Source: an uncultured Lachnospiraceae bacterium (GTDB lineage: Bacteria > Bacillota > Clostridia > Lachnospirales > Lachnospiraceae). From it: a stretch of DNA of 64,000 nt. Each line of letters starts with the position of its first letter. Position 1 is the stretch's first letter. The translations under genes were made by a program, and so were the position numbers. Below, piece after piece: positions 8,621 through 17,403 of this stretch. The stretch is from assembly GCA_900554205.1 (NCBI GenBank), contig USGM01000006.1, positions 4,186 through 68,185 of the forward strand. The letters run 5' to 3'. A model generated the notes under the pieces. That model did no database searches, had not been told where the DNA came from, and saw only the letters and a program-made list of their open reading frames with translations.

Positions 8621-9565
8621 TTATTCGTCTTCGTCCTCGTCGCGTCTTCTTGCCAGCGACTGCTGCACACGCGCATACAGCTCCTGCGCAGCATTGTAAC
8701 CCATCTTCTTCTGACGGTGGTTTACTGCTGCGGATTCGCAGATGATCGCAAGGTTTCTTCCAGGACGGATCGGTATATTGTGGCAGACAACCTTATTGCC
8801 CAGATACTCCGTATAGGTCTCCTCAAGTCCGAGTCTGTCGTACTCCTTATCCTTATCCCAGTCCTCAAGTCGGATTACGAGGTCGATGTTGGAGGTGTCC
8901 TTTACGGAACATGCACCGAACAATGCCTTGATGTCCACGATGCCGATGCCGCGCAGCTCGATCAGGTGCTTTGTCACATCCGGAGCGGAACCGATAAGGG
9001 TATCATCGCTCACCTTGCGGATCTCCACCACGTCATCCGTCACGAGACGGTGTCCTCTCTTTACGAGCTCCAGAGCCGCCTCCGACTTACCGATGCCACT
9101 CTCGCCGGTAATCAGCACGCCCTCACCGTAGACATCCACCAGTACACCATGCACGGAAATGCAGGGAGCGAGCTTTACGTTGAGCCAGCGGATTGCCTCC
9201 GCCATAAAGGAGGAAGTCGTCTTCTTCGTCGAGAGCACGGGAATCCTATGTGCAAGCGCTTTCTCCAGAAAGATCGGATCGGGCTGCAGTTCACGGCAGA
9301 AGACAAATGCCGGGAGATTATAGCTCATCATCTCATCGCAGACTTCCCTCTTTCTCGCCTCCTCCAGATCACTGAAATAGCTGTATTCCACAAAACCGAT
9401 AACCTGCAGTCTGCTCGCATCGAAATGCTTCAGATACCCTGCCATCTGCAGCGCCGGGCGGTTAATATCCGGCTGTTTGATCTTGATGCCTTTGACTTCG
9501 ATCTCCGGGGTCAGGTTCACCAGTTTCATCTTGTCTATCAGACGGGTCAATGCAACATGCTCCAT
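8621..9565 (-). CDS. hprK: HPr kinase/phosphorylase
   Basis: 314 residues. HprK phosphorylates HPr and Crh on Ser46 with ATP or PPi and reverses this with phosphate, coupling glycolytic state to CcpA-mediated catabolite control. The Walker A motif GESGIGKS lies at 154-161, His139 in SVHGVLVD and Asp in TDDVV match catalytic positions, and the signature ELRGIGIVDIKALFG follows. It has AGGAGG before the ATG and is first in the hprK-glcK-murB-rapZ-whiA-HPr-like operon. A consensus promoter and a large 5' hairpin precede it, listed separately. Confidence 0.95.
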   Translation of the reverse strand: MEHVALTRLIDKMKLVNLTPEIEVKGIKIKQPDINRPALQMAGYLKHFDASRLQVIGFVEYSYFSDLEEARKREVCDEMMSYNLPAFVFCRELQPDPIFLEKALAHRIPVLSTKKTTSSFMAEAIRWLNVKLAPCISVHGVLVDVYGEGVLITGESGIGKSEAALELVKRGHRLVTDDVVEIRKVSDDTLIGSAPDVTKHLIELRGIGIVDIKALFGACSVKDTSNIDLVIRLEDWDKDKEYDRLGLEETYTEYLGNKVVCHNIPIRPGRNLAIICESAAVNHRQKKMGYNAAQELYARVQQSLARRRDEDEDE

Positions 9566-9590
9566 ATGTTTCCTCCTGTTTAATTAAGTA

Positions 9591-9672
9591 AAGCGACTCA
9601 CGCATCCCGGCAGCCCCGATTCTGCAAGCAGCTCGGGGGCTGCCGGTACCTGTCGGGATGCGTGAGTCGCTT
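9591..9672 (-). promoter_or_regulatory. Large stacked hairpin at the 5' end of the hprK transcript
   Basis: An 18-bp perfect stem (9591-9608 with 9655-9672) encloses a second stem, GGCAGCCCCGA pairing with TCGGGGGCTGCC, which encloses CTGC-AA-GCAG. The hairpin begins within a few bases of the predicted start site of the promoter at 9681-9709 and ends 17 bp before the SD of hprK. The minus-strand 3' flank is TTTACTTAATT, not a U-run, so it does not look like a uvrC terminator. A stabilising or regulatory 5' structure is inferred. Confidence 0.7.
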
Positions 9673-9680
9673 ATGCGTTC

Positions 9681-9709
9681 ATTGTATCACACTGGGGTGG
9701 GGATGTGAA
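9681..9709 (-). promoter_or_regulatory. SigA-type promoter of hprK operon
   Basis: Minus strand -35 TTCACA at 9704-9709, 17-bp spacer, -10 TACAAT at 9681-9686. The expected start is near 9674, directly at the hairpin. This gives the hprK operon its own promoter independent of uvrC, whose stop is 26 bp upstream of the -35. Confidence 0.75.
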
Positions 9710-9734
9710 GTTTTCTTTTTAGGAAACGTATGCC

Positions 9735-11615
9735 CTATTTTTCGTCTGAGTCAGCTTTTTTATGGAAGAAGAGCCAGATGTCCTCCGCCGCTCTCCGGTT
9801 GAGCTCGGGAATCTCCGCAAGCTGCTCCGCCGTCGCATTCTTAATGTCCTCAATAGATTTAAAATGGCGCATCAACGCCTTCCGCCTCGCAGGCCCGACG
9901 CCGGGAATGTCATCCAGCACCGACTTCACCTGTGCCTTGCTGCGGAGCGACCTGTGATACTCGATGGCGAAGCGGTGCGCCTCATCCTGTACTCTGGTAA
10001 TCAGCTTAAAGCCCTCCGACCGTGTATCGATCGGCAGTTCCACATTATGAAAATAGAGTCCTCTGGTTCGGTGATTATCATCCTTTACCATTCCGCAGAC
10101 CGGAATGTCAATGTGCAGCTCCTCCAGCACAGAAAGTGCAATGTTCACCTGTCCCCTGCCGCCGTCCATCATCAGCAGATCGGGGAATTTTGTGAAGCTG
10201 CCGTAGCTCTTGTCCAGATCCTTCTCCTCAAGCTCTGCCCGCTCCTCCATGCCATGCGTAAACCTTCGGGTGAGTACCTCCCGCATACACGCATAATCGT
10301 CCGGTCCCGACACGGTTCTGATACGGAACTTACGGTAATCACTCGGCTTGGGCTTTCCCTTTTCAAAGACGATCATGGAACCGACATTTTCAAAGCCGTT
10401 GATATTGGAGATATCGAATGCCTCCATCCGCTCGATGTGCTCCAGCCCGAGAATCGCCGCAATTTCCTTCACCGCGCCGATCGTCCGCCCTTCCTCGCGT
10501 TTGAGTCTCTCTCTATCCTGCTCCAGCGTATGCTTTGCGTTCTGCGCCGCCAGCTCCACCAGCTTCTCCTTTGCGCCAATCTTCGGCACGCGGATATGTA
10601 CCCGCCCACCCTTGCGCTCGGAAAGCCAGTTCTCGATCAACTCACTGTCCTCAATCTCATATTGCAGCATCAGCTCCCGTGGAATAAAGGGAGTTCCCGC
10701 ATAAAACTGTTTCACAAAATTTCCCAGAATTTCGGGCTTTTTGCTTCCCGACACATGTGTCATATAGTAATGCTCCCTGCCGATCAGCTTTCCATCCCTG
10801 ACAAAGAATACCTGCACCACCGCTTCCGCCTCATCCTGATAAAGTGCAATAATATCCTTGTCCTCGCCGACACTGTCGGTGATCTTCTGCTTCTGGGAGA
10901 CCTGCTTGACGCTATTATACAGATCCCGGTAGCCGGCTGCCGCCTCAAAATCCAGCTTTTCCGCTGCCGCCTGCATCTTGCCCTCAAGATCCTTGAGAAT
11001 ACTGTTGTAATTTCCGTTCAAAAAATCCAATGCCTGATCGACCTGCTCCCGGTATTGCTCCTTGCTGATATATCCCTGGCATGGTGCAAGGCACTGCTTA
11101 ATATGATAGTTCAGGCAGGGGCGCTCCAATCCAATGTCCCTCGGCAGCGTGCGGTTACAGGTCCTTAAGAAATACAGCTTGTTCAACAGCTCGATCGTGT
11201 CCTTCACCGCTGCGGCGCTGGTATAGGGACCAAAGTATTTTGATTTGTCCTTCTTCATGGTACGCGAAAAAAGGATGCGGGGATACTCCTCCCCGACCGT
11301 TACCTTAATATAAGGATAGGTCTTATCATCCTTCAAAAGTGTGTTATATTTCGGAGAATACTCCTTAATGAGATTATTTTCCAGAACAAGAGCCTCAAGC
11401 TCCGAATCGGTCACAATGTACTCAAACCGCGCGATCAGAGTCACCATTTTATCAATCGCCGGGCCTCTGCCGATATTCTCCCTGAAATAGGAGCGCACGC
11501 GGTTGTGCAGATTGATTGCCTTGCCCACATACAGAATGACATCCTTGTCATCCCTCATAATATAGACTCCCGGTTCCTTAGGGAGTTTCTTCAATTCCTC
11601 TTCAAAGTTAAACAT
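9735..11615 (-). CDS. uvrC: Excinuclease ABC subunit C
   Basis: 626 residues from the ATG at 11615, chosen for TAGGAG upstream and family alignment (MFNFEEELKKLPKEPGVYIM). UvrC makes both incisions around UvrB-bound DNA lesions. The N-terminal GIY-YIG nuclease (about 12-95) reads GVYIM and ILYVGKAINLHNRV, a UVR domain lies near 200-235, the RNase H-like nuclease is around 370-540 (MEAFDISNINGFENVGSMIVF, LLMMDGGRGQVNIA), and two helix-hairpin-helix motifs end the protein (LDDIPGVGPARRKALM). The long in-frame extension reaches back to the ftsH stop but has no usual start. Confidence 0.94.
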   Translation of the reverse strand: MFNFEEELKKLPKEPGVYIMRDDKDVILYVGKAINLHNRVRSYFRENIGRGPAIDKMVTLIARFEYIVTDSELEALVLENNLIKEYSPKYNTLLKDDKTYPYIKVTVGEEYPRILFSRTMKKDKSKYFGPYTSAAAVKDTIELLNKLYFLRTCNRTLPRDIGLERPCLNYHIKQCLAPCQGYISKEQYREQVDQALDFLNGNYNSILKDLEGKMQAAAEKLDFEAAAGYRDLYNSVKQVSQKQKITDSVGEDKDIIALYQDEAEAVVQVFFVRDGKLIGREHYYMTHVSGSKKPEILGNFVKQFYAGTPFIPRELMLQYEIEDSELIENWLSERKGGRVHIRVPKIGAKEKLVELAAQNAKHTLEQDRERLKREEGRTIGAVKEIAAILGLEHIERMEAFDISNINGFENVGSMIVFEKGKPKPSDYRKFRIRTVSGPDDYACMREVLTRRFTHGMEERAELEEKDLDKSYGSFTKFPDLLMMDGGRGQVNIALSVLEELHIDIPVCGMVKDDNHRTRGLYFHNVELPIDTRSEGFKLITRVQDEAHRFAIEYHRSLRSKAQVKSVLDDIPGVGPARRKALMRHFKSIEDIKNATAEQLAEIPELNRRAAEDIWLFFHKKADSDEK

Positions 11616-11659
11616 TTCTGCGCTGCTCCTATATCCTCGCTCGCCGCCCTTTACAATTT

Positions 11660-11693
11660 GAGACACATTGCGCAAGCACCTGCAATGTGTCTC
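11660..11693 (-). other. Hairpin between ftsH and uvrC
   Basis: GAGACACATTGC (11660-11671) pairs perfectly with GCAATGTGTCTC (11682-11693), 10-nt loop, starting 7 bp after the ftsH stop. No U-run follows on the minus strand, so it may be a weak terminator, a processing or stability element, or part of the uvrC leader. Confidence 0.5.
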
Positions 11694-11699
11694 ATCCAA

Positions 11700-14000
11700 T
11701 TAGTCTATCTTTCCGTTGGAGAATCTGCCTGTCGGTCTGTTATCTGCCTGCGGGGAGCGATCCTGCGCCGCCTGTCCAGCCTGTGAAGGATGTCCCTGAG
11801 CCTGTCCAGCCTGCGGGGGATTCAGGTTATTTCCCGCAGGATTCTGGGATGCAGAACTTTGAGGCCGGGGCTCGCCCTGACGAAGCTGCGGTTCCGTCGG
11901 CACAGCTGTTCCTGCTGAAGACGCCTCCGCAGGACTTCCTTCTGCCGGAGCAGTCGCCTTATCCGCTGCGCTCTCTTCCTTCGTCTCTTCCGGCTCCGGG
12001 ATTCCTTTCTCCCTGCGGTAGATTTCCATGAATTCCTTGCCGGTAATGGTTTCCTTCTCGATCAGGAACTCCGCGAGCTTATCCATGACATCGCGGTTCT
12101 CACGCAGCATGGCGCGTGCCTTCTCGTAGCTCTCCTTAAGGATCTCGACCACCTCTGCGTCAATCTCCGCCGCTGTCTTATCACTGCAATTCAGTTCTGT
12201 CCTGCCCTCAAGGTACTGGCTCTCCACCGTCGCCAGACCTACCAGTCCGAACTTCTTACTCATACCATAGCGGGTAATCATGTTGCGGGCGATGTCTGTC
12301 GCCTTCTCAATATCATTCGCCGCACCTGTAGTCACGGTGTCAAAGACAACCTCCTCCGCCGCACGTCCGCCCACAAGGCTGACCAGCATATCCCGCAGCT
12401 CCGCCTCGGTGTTCAGGTATTTCTCCTCCTCCGGCACATGCATGACATAGCCGAGCGCTCCCATTGTGCGGGGCACGATCGTGATCTTCTGTACCGGCTC
12501 TGAATTTTTCTGGAGCGCACTGATCAGTGCATGTCCGACCTCATGATAGGAGACAATCCGTCTCTCCTCCTTGCTCATGATGCGATCCTTCTTCTCCTTG
12601 CCGACCAGAACGACCTCAACTGCGTCAAACAGATCCTTCTGGCAAACATACTCTCTGCCTTCCTTGACCGCATTGATTGCCGCCTCGTTAATCATATTGG
12701 CAAGATCGGAGCCGACCGCACCGCTGGTTGCAAGCGCAATTGCATCCAGATCTACCGACTCGTCCATTCTGACATCCTTCGCATGAACCTTCAATATCTC
12801 CACACGACCCTTGAGGTCAGGCTTATCCACGATAATCCGTCTGTCGAAACGTCCCGGACGCAGCAGTGCCTTGTCCAGAATCTCCGGGCGGTTCGTCGCA
12901 CCCAGCACCAGAATACCCTTTGAGGTATCGAAACCGTCCATCTCAGACAGCAGCTGGTTCAATGTCTGCTCCCGCTCCTCGTTTCCGCCGCCGTACTTCG
13001 AGTCACGGCTTCGTCCGATGGCATCAATCTCATCGATAAAGATAATGCAGGGGGCATTCTTGTTTGCTTCCTTAAACAGATCACGCACACGGCTCGCACC
13101 CACGCCGACGTACAACTCAATAAAGTCAGAACCCGTCAGCGAGAAAAAGGGAACATGCGCTTCACCGGCAACCGCCTTCGCCAGCAGCGTCTTACCTGTT
13201 CCGGGAGGTCCGACGAGAAGCGCTCCCTTGGGCAGCTTTGCCCCGATCTTTGAGTACTTTCCCGGATTGTGAAGGAAATCGACAACCTCCACCAGAGACT
13301 CCTTCGCCTCATCCTCACCTGCCACATCCTTGAAGGTAACTCCCGTCTCCTTCTGCACATAGACCTTGGCGTTGTTCTTCCCGACTCCCATCGGCCCGCC
13401 TGCTCCGCCCATCTTGCGGAACATCAGGCTGAGCAGCAGCCACATCAGCAGAATCGGCAGTACGATCGAAATAATGATCTCCCAGAATCCGGAATTGTCA
13501 CTCGGAACGCGGTGTCCCTCGATGCCATGCGCCTCAAGCCGCCCTGTCAGCGTATCCAGATCCTCCATCAGTATCGTATAATAGGTCTTCTGGGTAGACT
13601 GCATTCCGTACAGTCCAAAGCCCGGAAGCAGTCCCGGGTACTGTCCGTCATTCTTGCTGTTCTGCGAGGTTTCATCCGTTTTCAGACTGAAATAGATCTC
13701 GCCCGTAGAACGCACCTCCACATCTTCAACCTTGTCCTCCTCAATATACTGAAGAAACTGGGTATACGGAATCTCTTCCCCATCCGTTTTTCCGCCGAAG
13801 ATAAAGTTTACGAAAAAGAGAACCAGAAGGACAACGGTCAGTCCTGCCAGAAGCATTGTTACAATATTCGGCCACTTCGGCGGTTCATTCCCGTTGTTCC
13901 CACCGTTTCCGTTATTTCCTCCGTTTCCGCCGGGCATATTTCCGCGGTTTCCGTTATTATAGCCCCCACCGTTGTCATATCTGCTGAGTCGATTGTCCAT
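11700..14000 (-). CDS. ftsH: ATP-dependent zinc metalloprotease FtsH
   Basis: 766 residues, longer than the usual 600-680. FtsH is a hexameric membrane AAA protease that degrades misfolded membrane proteins and regulators. Membrane segments lie at about 47-69 and 172-195. The AAA domain has Walker A GPPGTGKT (264-271), FIDEIDAIGR and the second region of homology ATNRPEILDKALLRPGR. The zinc site HEVGH is at 486-490. Two tails are unusual: a cytoplasmic N-terminal stretch of about 35 residues of Gly/Asn repeats, and a C-terminal tail of roughly 100 residues rich in Pro, Gln, Ala and Ser. It has its own promoter (14079-14107) and diverges from the DUF1846 gene. Confidence 0.96.
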   Translation of the reverse strand: MDNRLSRYDNGGGYNNGNRGNMPGGNGGNNGNGGNNGNEPPKWPNIVTMLLAGLTVVLLVLFFVNFIFGGKTDGEEIPYTQFLQYIEEDKVEDVEVRSTGEIYFSLKTDETSQNSKNDGQYPGLLPGFGLYGMQSTQKTYYTILMEDLDTLTGRLEAHGIEGHRVPSDNSGFWEIIISIVLPILLMWLLLSLMFRKMGGAGGPMGVGKNNAKVYVQKETGVTFKDVAGEDEAKESLVEVVDFLHNPGKYSKIGAKLPKGALLVGPPGTGKTLLAKAVAGEAHVPFFSLTGSDFIELYVGVGASRVRDLFKEANKNAPCIIFIDEIDAIGRSRDSKYGGGNEEREQTLNQLLSEMDGFDTSKGILVLGATNRPEILDKALLRPGRFDRRIIVDKPDLKGRVEILKVHAKDVRMDESVDLDAIALATSGAVGSDLANMINEAAINAVKEGREYVCQKDLFDAVEVVLVGKEKKDRIMSKEERRIVSYHEVGHALISALQKNSEPVQKITIVPRTMGALGYVMHVPEEEKYLNTEAELRDMLVSLVGGRAAEEVVFDTVTTGAANDIEKATDIARNMITRYGMSKKFGLVGLATVESQYLEGRTELNCSDKTAAEIDAEVVEILKESYEKARAMLRENRDVMDKLAEFLIEKETITGKEFMEIYRREKGIPEPEETKEESAADKATAPAEGSPAEASSAGTAVPTEPQLRQGEPRPQSSASQNPAGNNLNPPQAGQAQGHPSQAGQAAQDRSPQADNRPTGRFSNGKID

Positions 14001-14078
14001 AGTAGCTCCATTTCTGTTTTTTCTATGAAAATATAAAAATAATATAAATTCTGTCTCTTGTTACACTGAATCTATTTT

Positions 14079-14107
14079 ATTATAGAGATTGAAGGTTGAT
14101 AAATCAA
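14079..14107 (-). promoter_or_regulatory. SigA-type promoter of ftsH
   Basis: Minus strand -35 TTGATT at 14102-14107, 17-bp spacer, perfect -10 TATAAT at 14079-14084, about 80 bp upstream of the ftsH ATG. The rest of the 236-bp divergent gap holds only a weak possible plus promoter (TAGAAT near 14184) for the DUF1846 gene. Confidence 0.8.
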
Positions 14108-14236
14108 TAGCATAAATGTGAAAAAACGGCAGCATCTCTTAAAGATTTCTAAACTTTGTTATTCCAACGCATACAGTTTTGTGGTAGAATAACTTTCGTA
14201 TTTTGAAACGAACGAGAGAAAGGCACGGACAAACAC

Positions 14237-15712
14237 ATGAAACGCGGTTTTGACAATGAAAAATATCTGAAAATGCAATCTGAACACATCAAGGAGCGCA
14301 TCGACCAGTTTGGGGACAAGCTCTACCTTGAGTTCGGTGGAAAGCTCTTCGATGATTATCATGCGTCCCGCGTTCTCCCCGGCTTCGCTCCCGACTCCAA
14401 GCTGCGCATGCTGATGCAGCTCTCCGACTATGCGGAAATTGTCATTGTCATCAGCGCCGCCGACATCGAGAAGAATAAGGTGCGCGGCGATCTCGGGATC
14501 ACCTATGATGTGGATGTGCTCCGTCTGCGCGAAGAGTTTCTCCAGAAGGGACTCTACGTTGGCAGCGTCGTCATCACACATTACTCCGGTCAGAACAGCG
14601 CGGATCAGTTCAAAGCAAAGCTCGAGAAGAAGAATATCAAGGTCTATATCCATTACACCATCGAGGGCTATCCCTCCAACATTCCCCTGATCGTCAGCAA
14701 GGACGGCTATGGGAAAAACGAATATATCGAGACAACACGCCCGCTGGTAGTCATCACGGCTCCCGGCCCCGGCAGCGGCAAGATGGCAACCTGCCTGTCA
14801 CAGCTTTACCACGATAACCTTCGCGGCATTAAGGCTGGCTATGCGAAGTTCGAGACCTTCCCGATCTGGAACATTCCGCTGAAGCATCCGATCAACCTTG
14901 CCTATGAGGCGGCAACCGCGGATCTGAACGATGTGAACATGATCGACCCCTTCCACCTTGAAGCTTACGGTGAAACAGCCATCAACTATAACCGTGACAT
15001 TGAAATCTTCCCTGTCCTGAATGCCATTTTCGAGGGCATTTATGGCAGCAACCCATATAAATCACCTACTGACATGGGTGTCAATATGGCAGGAAACTGC
15101 ATTATCGACGATGAAGCCTGCTGTCAGGCATCCAACATGGAAATCATCCGCCGGTACTACACTGCCCTGAACAAGGTCATGAAGGACGAAGCGTCCGAAA
15201 ACGAGGTCTATAAGATCGAGCTGCTCATGAAGCAGGCAAAGATTTCCACTGACGACCGCCGTGTGACGGTTGCCTGCAGGCGGCGTGCCGAGGAGCTGGG
15301 TGTTCCCACCGCAGCCATCGAGCTTGCCGACGGTCAGATCATCACCTCGAAGACCTCAGATTTCCTCGGTGCATCCGCAGCACTGCTGCTGAATGCATTG
15401 AAGTACCTCGCCGGTGTCGATCATGACACGCGCCTGATCAAGCCCGCTGCCATTGAGCCGATTCAGGATCTGAAGGTACGTTATCTCGGCGGGCGGAATC
15501 CGCGTCTGCACACGGACGAGGTTCTGATTGCACTCTCCCTCGCCGCTGTCACAGACCCCAATGCAAAGCGTGCGTTGGAACAGCTTCCTAATTTAAAAGG
15601 ATGTCAGGTACACACCTCGGTTATGCTCTCTGAGGTGGATATCAAGATATACAAGCGTCTTGGCGTAGATCTTACGAGTGAGCCTGTACAAACAACTAAA
15701 AAACGTTACTAG
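14237..15712 (+). CDS. DUF1846 (UPF0371) family protein
   Basis: 491 residues, typical for the family, which is widespread in Firmicutes and structurally known but without an agreed function. The sequence starts RGFDNEKYLKMQSEHIKERI and includes VVITAPGPGSGKMATCLSQL, a phosphate-binding-like loop, then GYAKFETFPIWN and LNDVNMIDPFHLEAYG, all conserved in the family. No membrane segment or signal is seen. It ends 77 bp before pyrG, and the gap holds two competing hairpins, so cotranscription with pyrG is likely. Confidence 0.85.
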   Translation: MKRGFDNEKYLKMQSEHIKERIDQFGDKLYLEFGGKLFDDYHASRVLPGFAPDSKLRMLMQLSDYAEIVIVISAADIEKNKVRGDLGITYDVDVLRLREEFLQKGLYVGSVVITHYSGQNSADQFKAKLEKKNIKVYIHYTIEGYPSNIPLIVSKDGYGKNEYIETTRPLVVITAPGPGSGKMATCLSQLYHDNLRGIKAGYAKFETFPIWNIPLKHPINLAYEAATADLNDVNMIDPFHLEAYGETAINYNRDIEIFPVLNAIFEGIYGSNPYKSPTDMGVNMAGNCIIDDEACCQASNMEIIRRYYTALNKVMKDEASENEVYKIELLMKQAKISTDDRRVTVACRRRAEELGVPTAAIELADGQIITSKTSDFLGASAALLLNALKYLAGVDHDTRLIKPAAIEPIQDLKVRYLGGRNPRLHTDEVLIALSLAAVTDPNAKRALEQLPNLKGCQVHTSVMLSEVDIKIYKRLGVDLTSEPVQTTKKRY

Positions 15713-15724
15713 AAACAAGCCACC

Positions 15725-15774
15725 TGTCTGTGTCCCCTGCACTGCCCGGCACAGACACCATCCTCAGGCAGTGC
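15725..15774 (+). promoter_or_regulatory. Pseudoknot-like leader before pyrG
   Basis: Two 8-bp perfect helices are possible. TGTCTGTG (15725-15732) pairs with CACAGACA (15750-15757). GCACTGCC (15739-15746), inside the loop of the first, pairs with GGCAGTGC (15767-15774). They interlock as in an H-type pseudoknot and the second ends 6 bases before the GAGGAA ribosome-binding site. No U-run follows. A role in pyrG translation is inferred from position only. Confidence 0.45.
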
Positions 15775-15789
15775 GGAAAAGAGGAATTT

Positions 15790-17403
15790 ATGCCAGTAAA
15801 ATACGTATTCGTAACAGGCGGAGTTGTGTCCGGTCTCGGAAAAGGAATCACTGCCGCATCCCTTGGACGGTTACTGAAAGCCAGAGGATTTAAGGTAACC
15901 ATGCAGAAATTCGATCCCTACATCAACATCGACCCAGGAACCATGAATCCGATCCAGCACGGAGAGGTTTTTGTCACCGACGACGGCGCGGAGACCGATC
16001 TGGATCTCGGTCACTATGAGCGTTTCATCGATGAAAGTCTTGACAAAAATTCCAACGTGACCACCGGTAAGGTTTACTGGTCCGTTTTACAGAAGGAGCG
16101 CCGCGGCGATTACGGCGGCGGCACCGTGCAGGTCATCCCGCACATCACAAATGAGATCAAGAGCCGCTTCTACCGCAACTTCACCGATACGGACACACGC
16201 ATCGCCATCATTGAAGTCGGCGGAACAGTGGGTGACATCGAGAGCCAGCCCTTCCTTGAGTCCATCCGACAGTTCCAGCATGATGTCGGCCACGAAAACG
16301 CCATCCTGATCCATGTTACACTGATTCCCTACCTGAGCGCTTCCCAGGAGTTGAAAACAAAGCCGACTCAGGCGAGCGTAAAGGATCTTCAGGGAATGGG
16401 AATCCAGCCGGACATCATCGTATGCCGGAGTGAGCACCCTCTGGATCAGGGCTTAAAGGACAAGATCGCCCTGTTCTGTAACGTGCCCAGCAACCGTGTT
16501 CTGCAGAATCTGGATGTGGAATACCTCTACGAGGCACCTCTCGCCATGGAGCGCGAGCATCTTGCCCAGGCGGTCTGCGAATGTCTGCGCCTCGACTGCC
16601 CGGAGCCCGATCTGCGCGACTGGGAAAAGATGGTTGACGACCTGCGCCATCCCACAAACGAGGTGACAATCGCACTGGTCGGCAAATACGTCTCCCTGCA
16701 CGACGCTTACATCAGTGTTGTAGAGGCATTGAAGCACGGCGGTATCACGAACCACACCACCGTCCATATCAAGTGGGTAGACTCCGAGACTGTGACAGAA
16801 GAGAATGCGGATGAAATCCTCTCGGATGTCAACGGTATTCTGATTCCCGGCGGCTTCGGCTCCCGCGGTATCGAGGGAATGATCGTTGCCATAAACTATG
16901 CCCGCACCCATAAAAAGCCCCTTCTCGGACTCTGTCTGGGAATGCAGCTCACCATTGTCGAGTACGCACGCTATGTGCTGGGATATAACGATGCCCACAG
17001 CAGCGAGATCAACCCCAACACCACACACCCTGTCATCGCCCTGATGCCGGATCAGAACGGCGTCGAAGACATCGGCGGAACACTGAGACTCGGTTCCTAT
17101 CCCTGTGTCCTTGATACAGCTTCCAGAGCGTACCAGTTGTACGGCGAGGAAACGATCCATGAGCGCCACCGTCACCGCTACGAGGTCAACAACGATTACC
17201 GCGCCGCATTGTCGGAAGCAGGACTGCGTCTCTCTGGTATTTCTCCTGACGGCAGGATTGTTGAGATGTGCGAAATCACGGAGCATCCCTTCTATGTGGC
17301 AACGCAGGCGCACCCTGAGCTGAAGTCAAGACCCAACAGACCTCATCCTCTTTTCAAGGGCTTTGTCGCTGCTGCTCTGGAAAACAAGCTGAACAGCTTA
17401 TAA
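15790..17403 (+). CDS. pyrG: CTP synthase
   Basis: 537 residues from the ATG at 15790 (AGAGGAATTT upstream); the frame extends 20 codons further back without a ribosome site. PyrG aminates UTP to CTP with glutamine and ATP. The synthetase domain (about 1-266) opens KYVFVTGGVVSGLGKGITAASLG and has NIDPGTMNPIQHGEVFV. The glutaminase domain has PGGFGSRG and the nucleophile cysteine in GLCLGMQ, then the His/Glu pair near HPELKSRP. Its stop overlaps the convergent YitT gene by 6 bp, so no terminator fits between them. Confidence 0.97.
   Translation: MPVKYVFVTGGVVSGLGKGITAASLGRLLKARGFKVTMQKFDPYINIDPGTMNPIQHGEVFVTDDGAETDLDLGHYERFIDESLDKNSNVTTGKVYWSVLQKERRGDYGGGTVQVIPHITNEIKSRFYRNFTDTDTRIAIIEVGGTVGDIESQPFLESIRQFQHDVGHENAILIHVTLIPYLSASQELKTKPTQASVKDLQGMGIQPDIIVCRSEHPLDQGLKDKIALFCNVPSNRVLQNLDVEYLYEAPLAMEREHLAQAVCECLRLDCPEPDLRDWEKMVDDLRHPTNEVTIALVGKYVSLHDAYISVVEALKHGGITNHTTVHIKWVDSETVTEENADEILSDVNGILIPGGFGSRGIEGMIVAINYARTHKKPLLGLCLGMQLTIVEYARYVLGYNDAHSSEINPNTTHPVIALMPDQNGVEDIGGTLRLGSYPCVLDTASRAYQLYGEETIHERHRHRYEVNNDYRAALSEAGLRLSGISPDGRIVEMCEITEHPFYVATQAHPELKSRPNRPHPLFKGFVAAALENKLNSL

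Noticed and set aside
9591..9672. Terminator call for uvrC
   Set aside because: No U-run, and a consensus promoter lies between uvrC and the hairpin, so the structure belongs to the hprK leader.
9762..11168. A 468-codon open frame on the plus strand
   Set aside because: It lies fully antisense to uvrC, lacks a ribosome site and domain signs. Similar long antisense frames over hprK (8279-9583), speA-speD (46856-48220) and the carboxypeptidase (20018-20692) were dropped for the same reason.
11660..11693. Terminator call for ftsH
   Set aside because: The stem is perfect but no U-run follows on the minus strand, so it is kept only as a hairpin.
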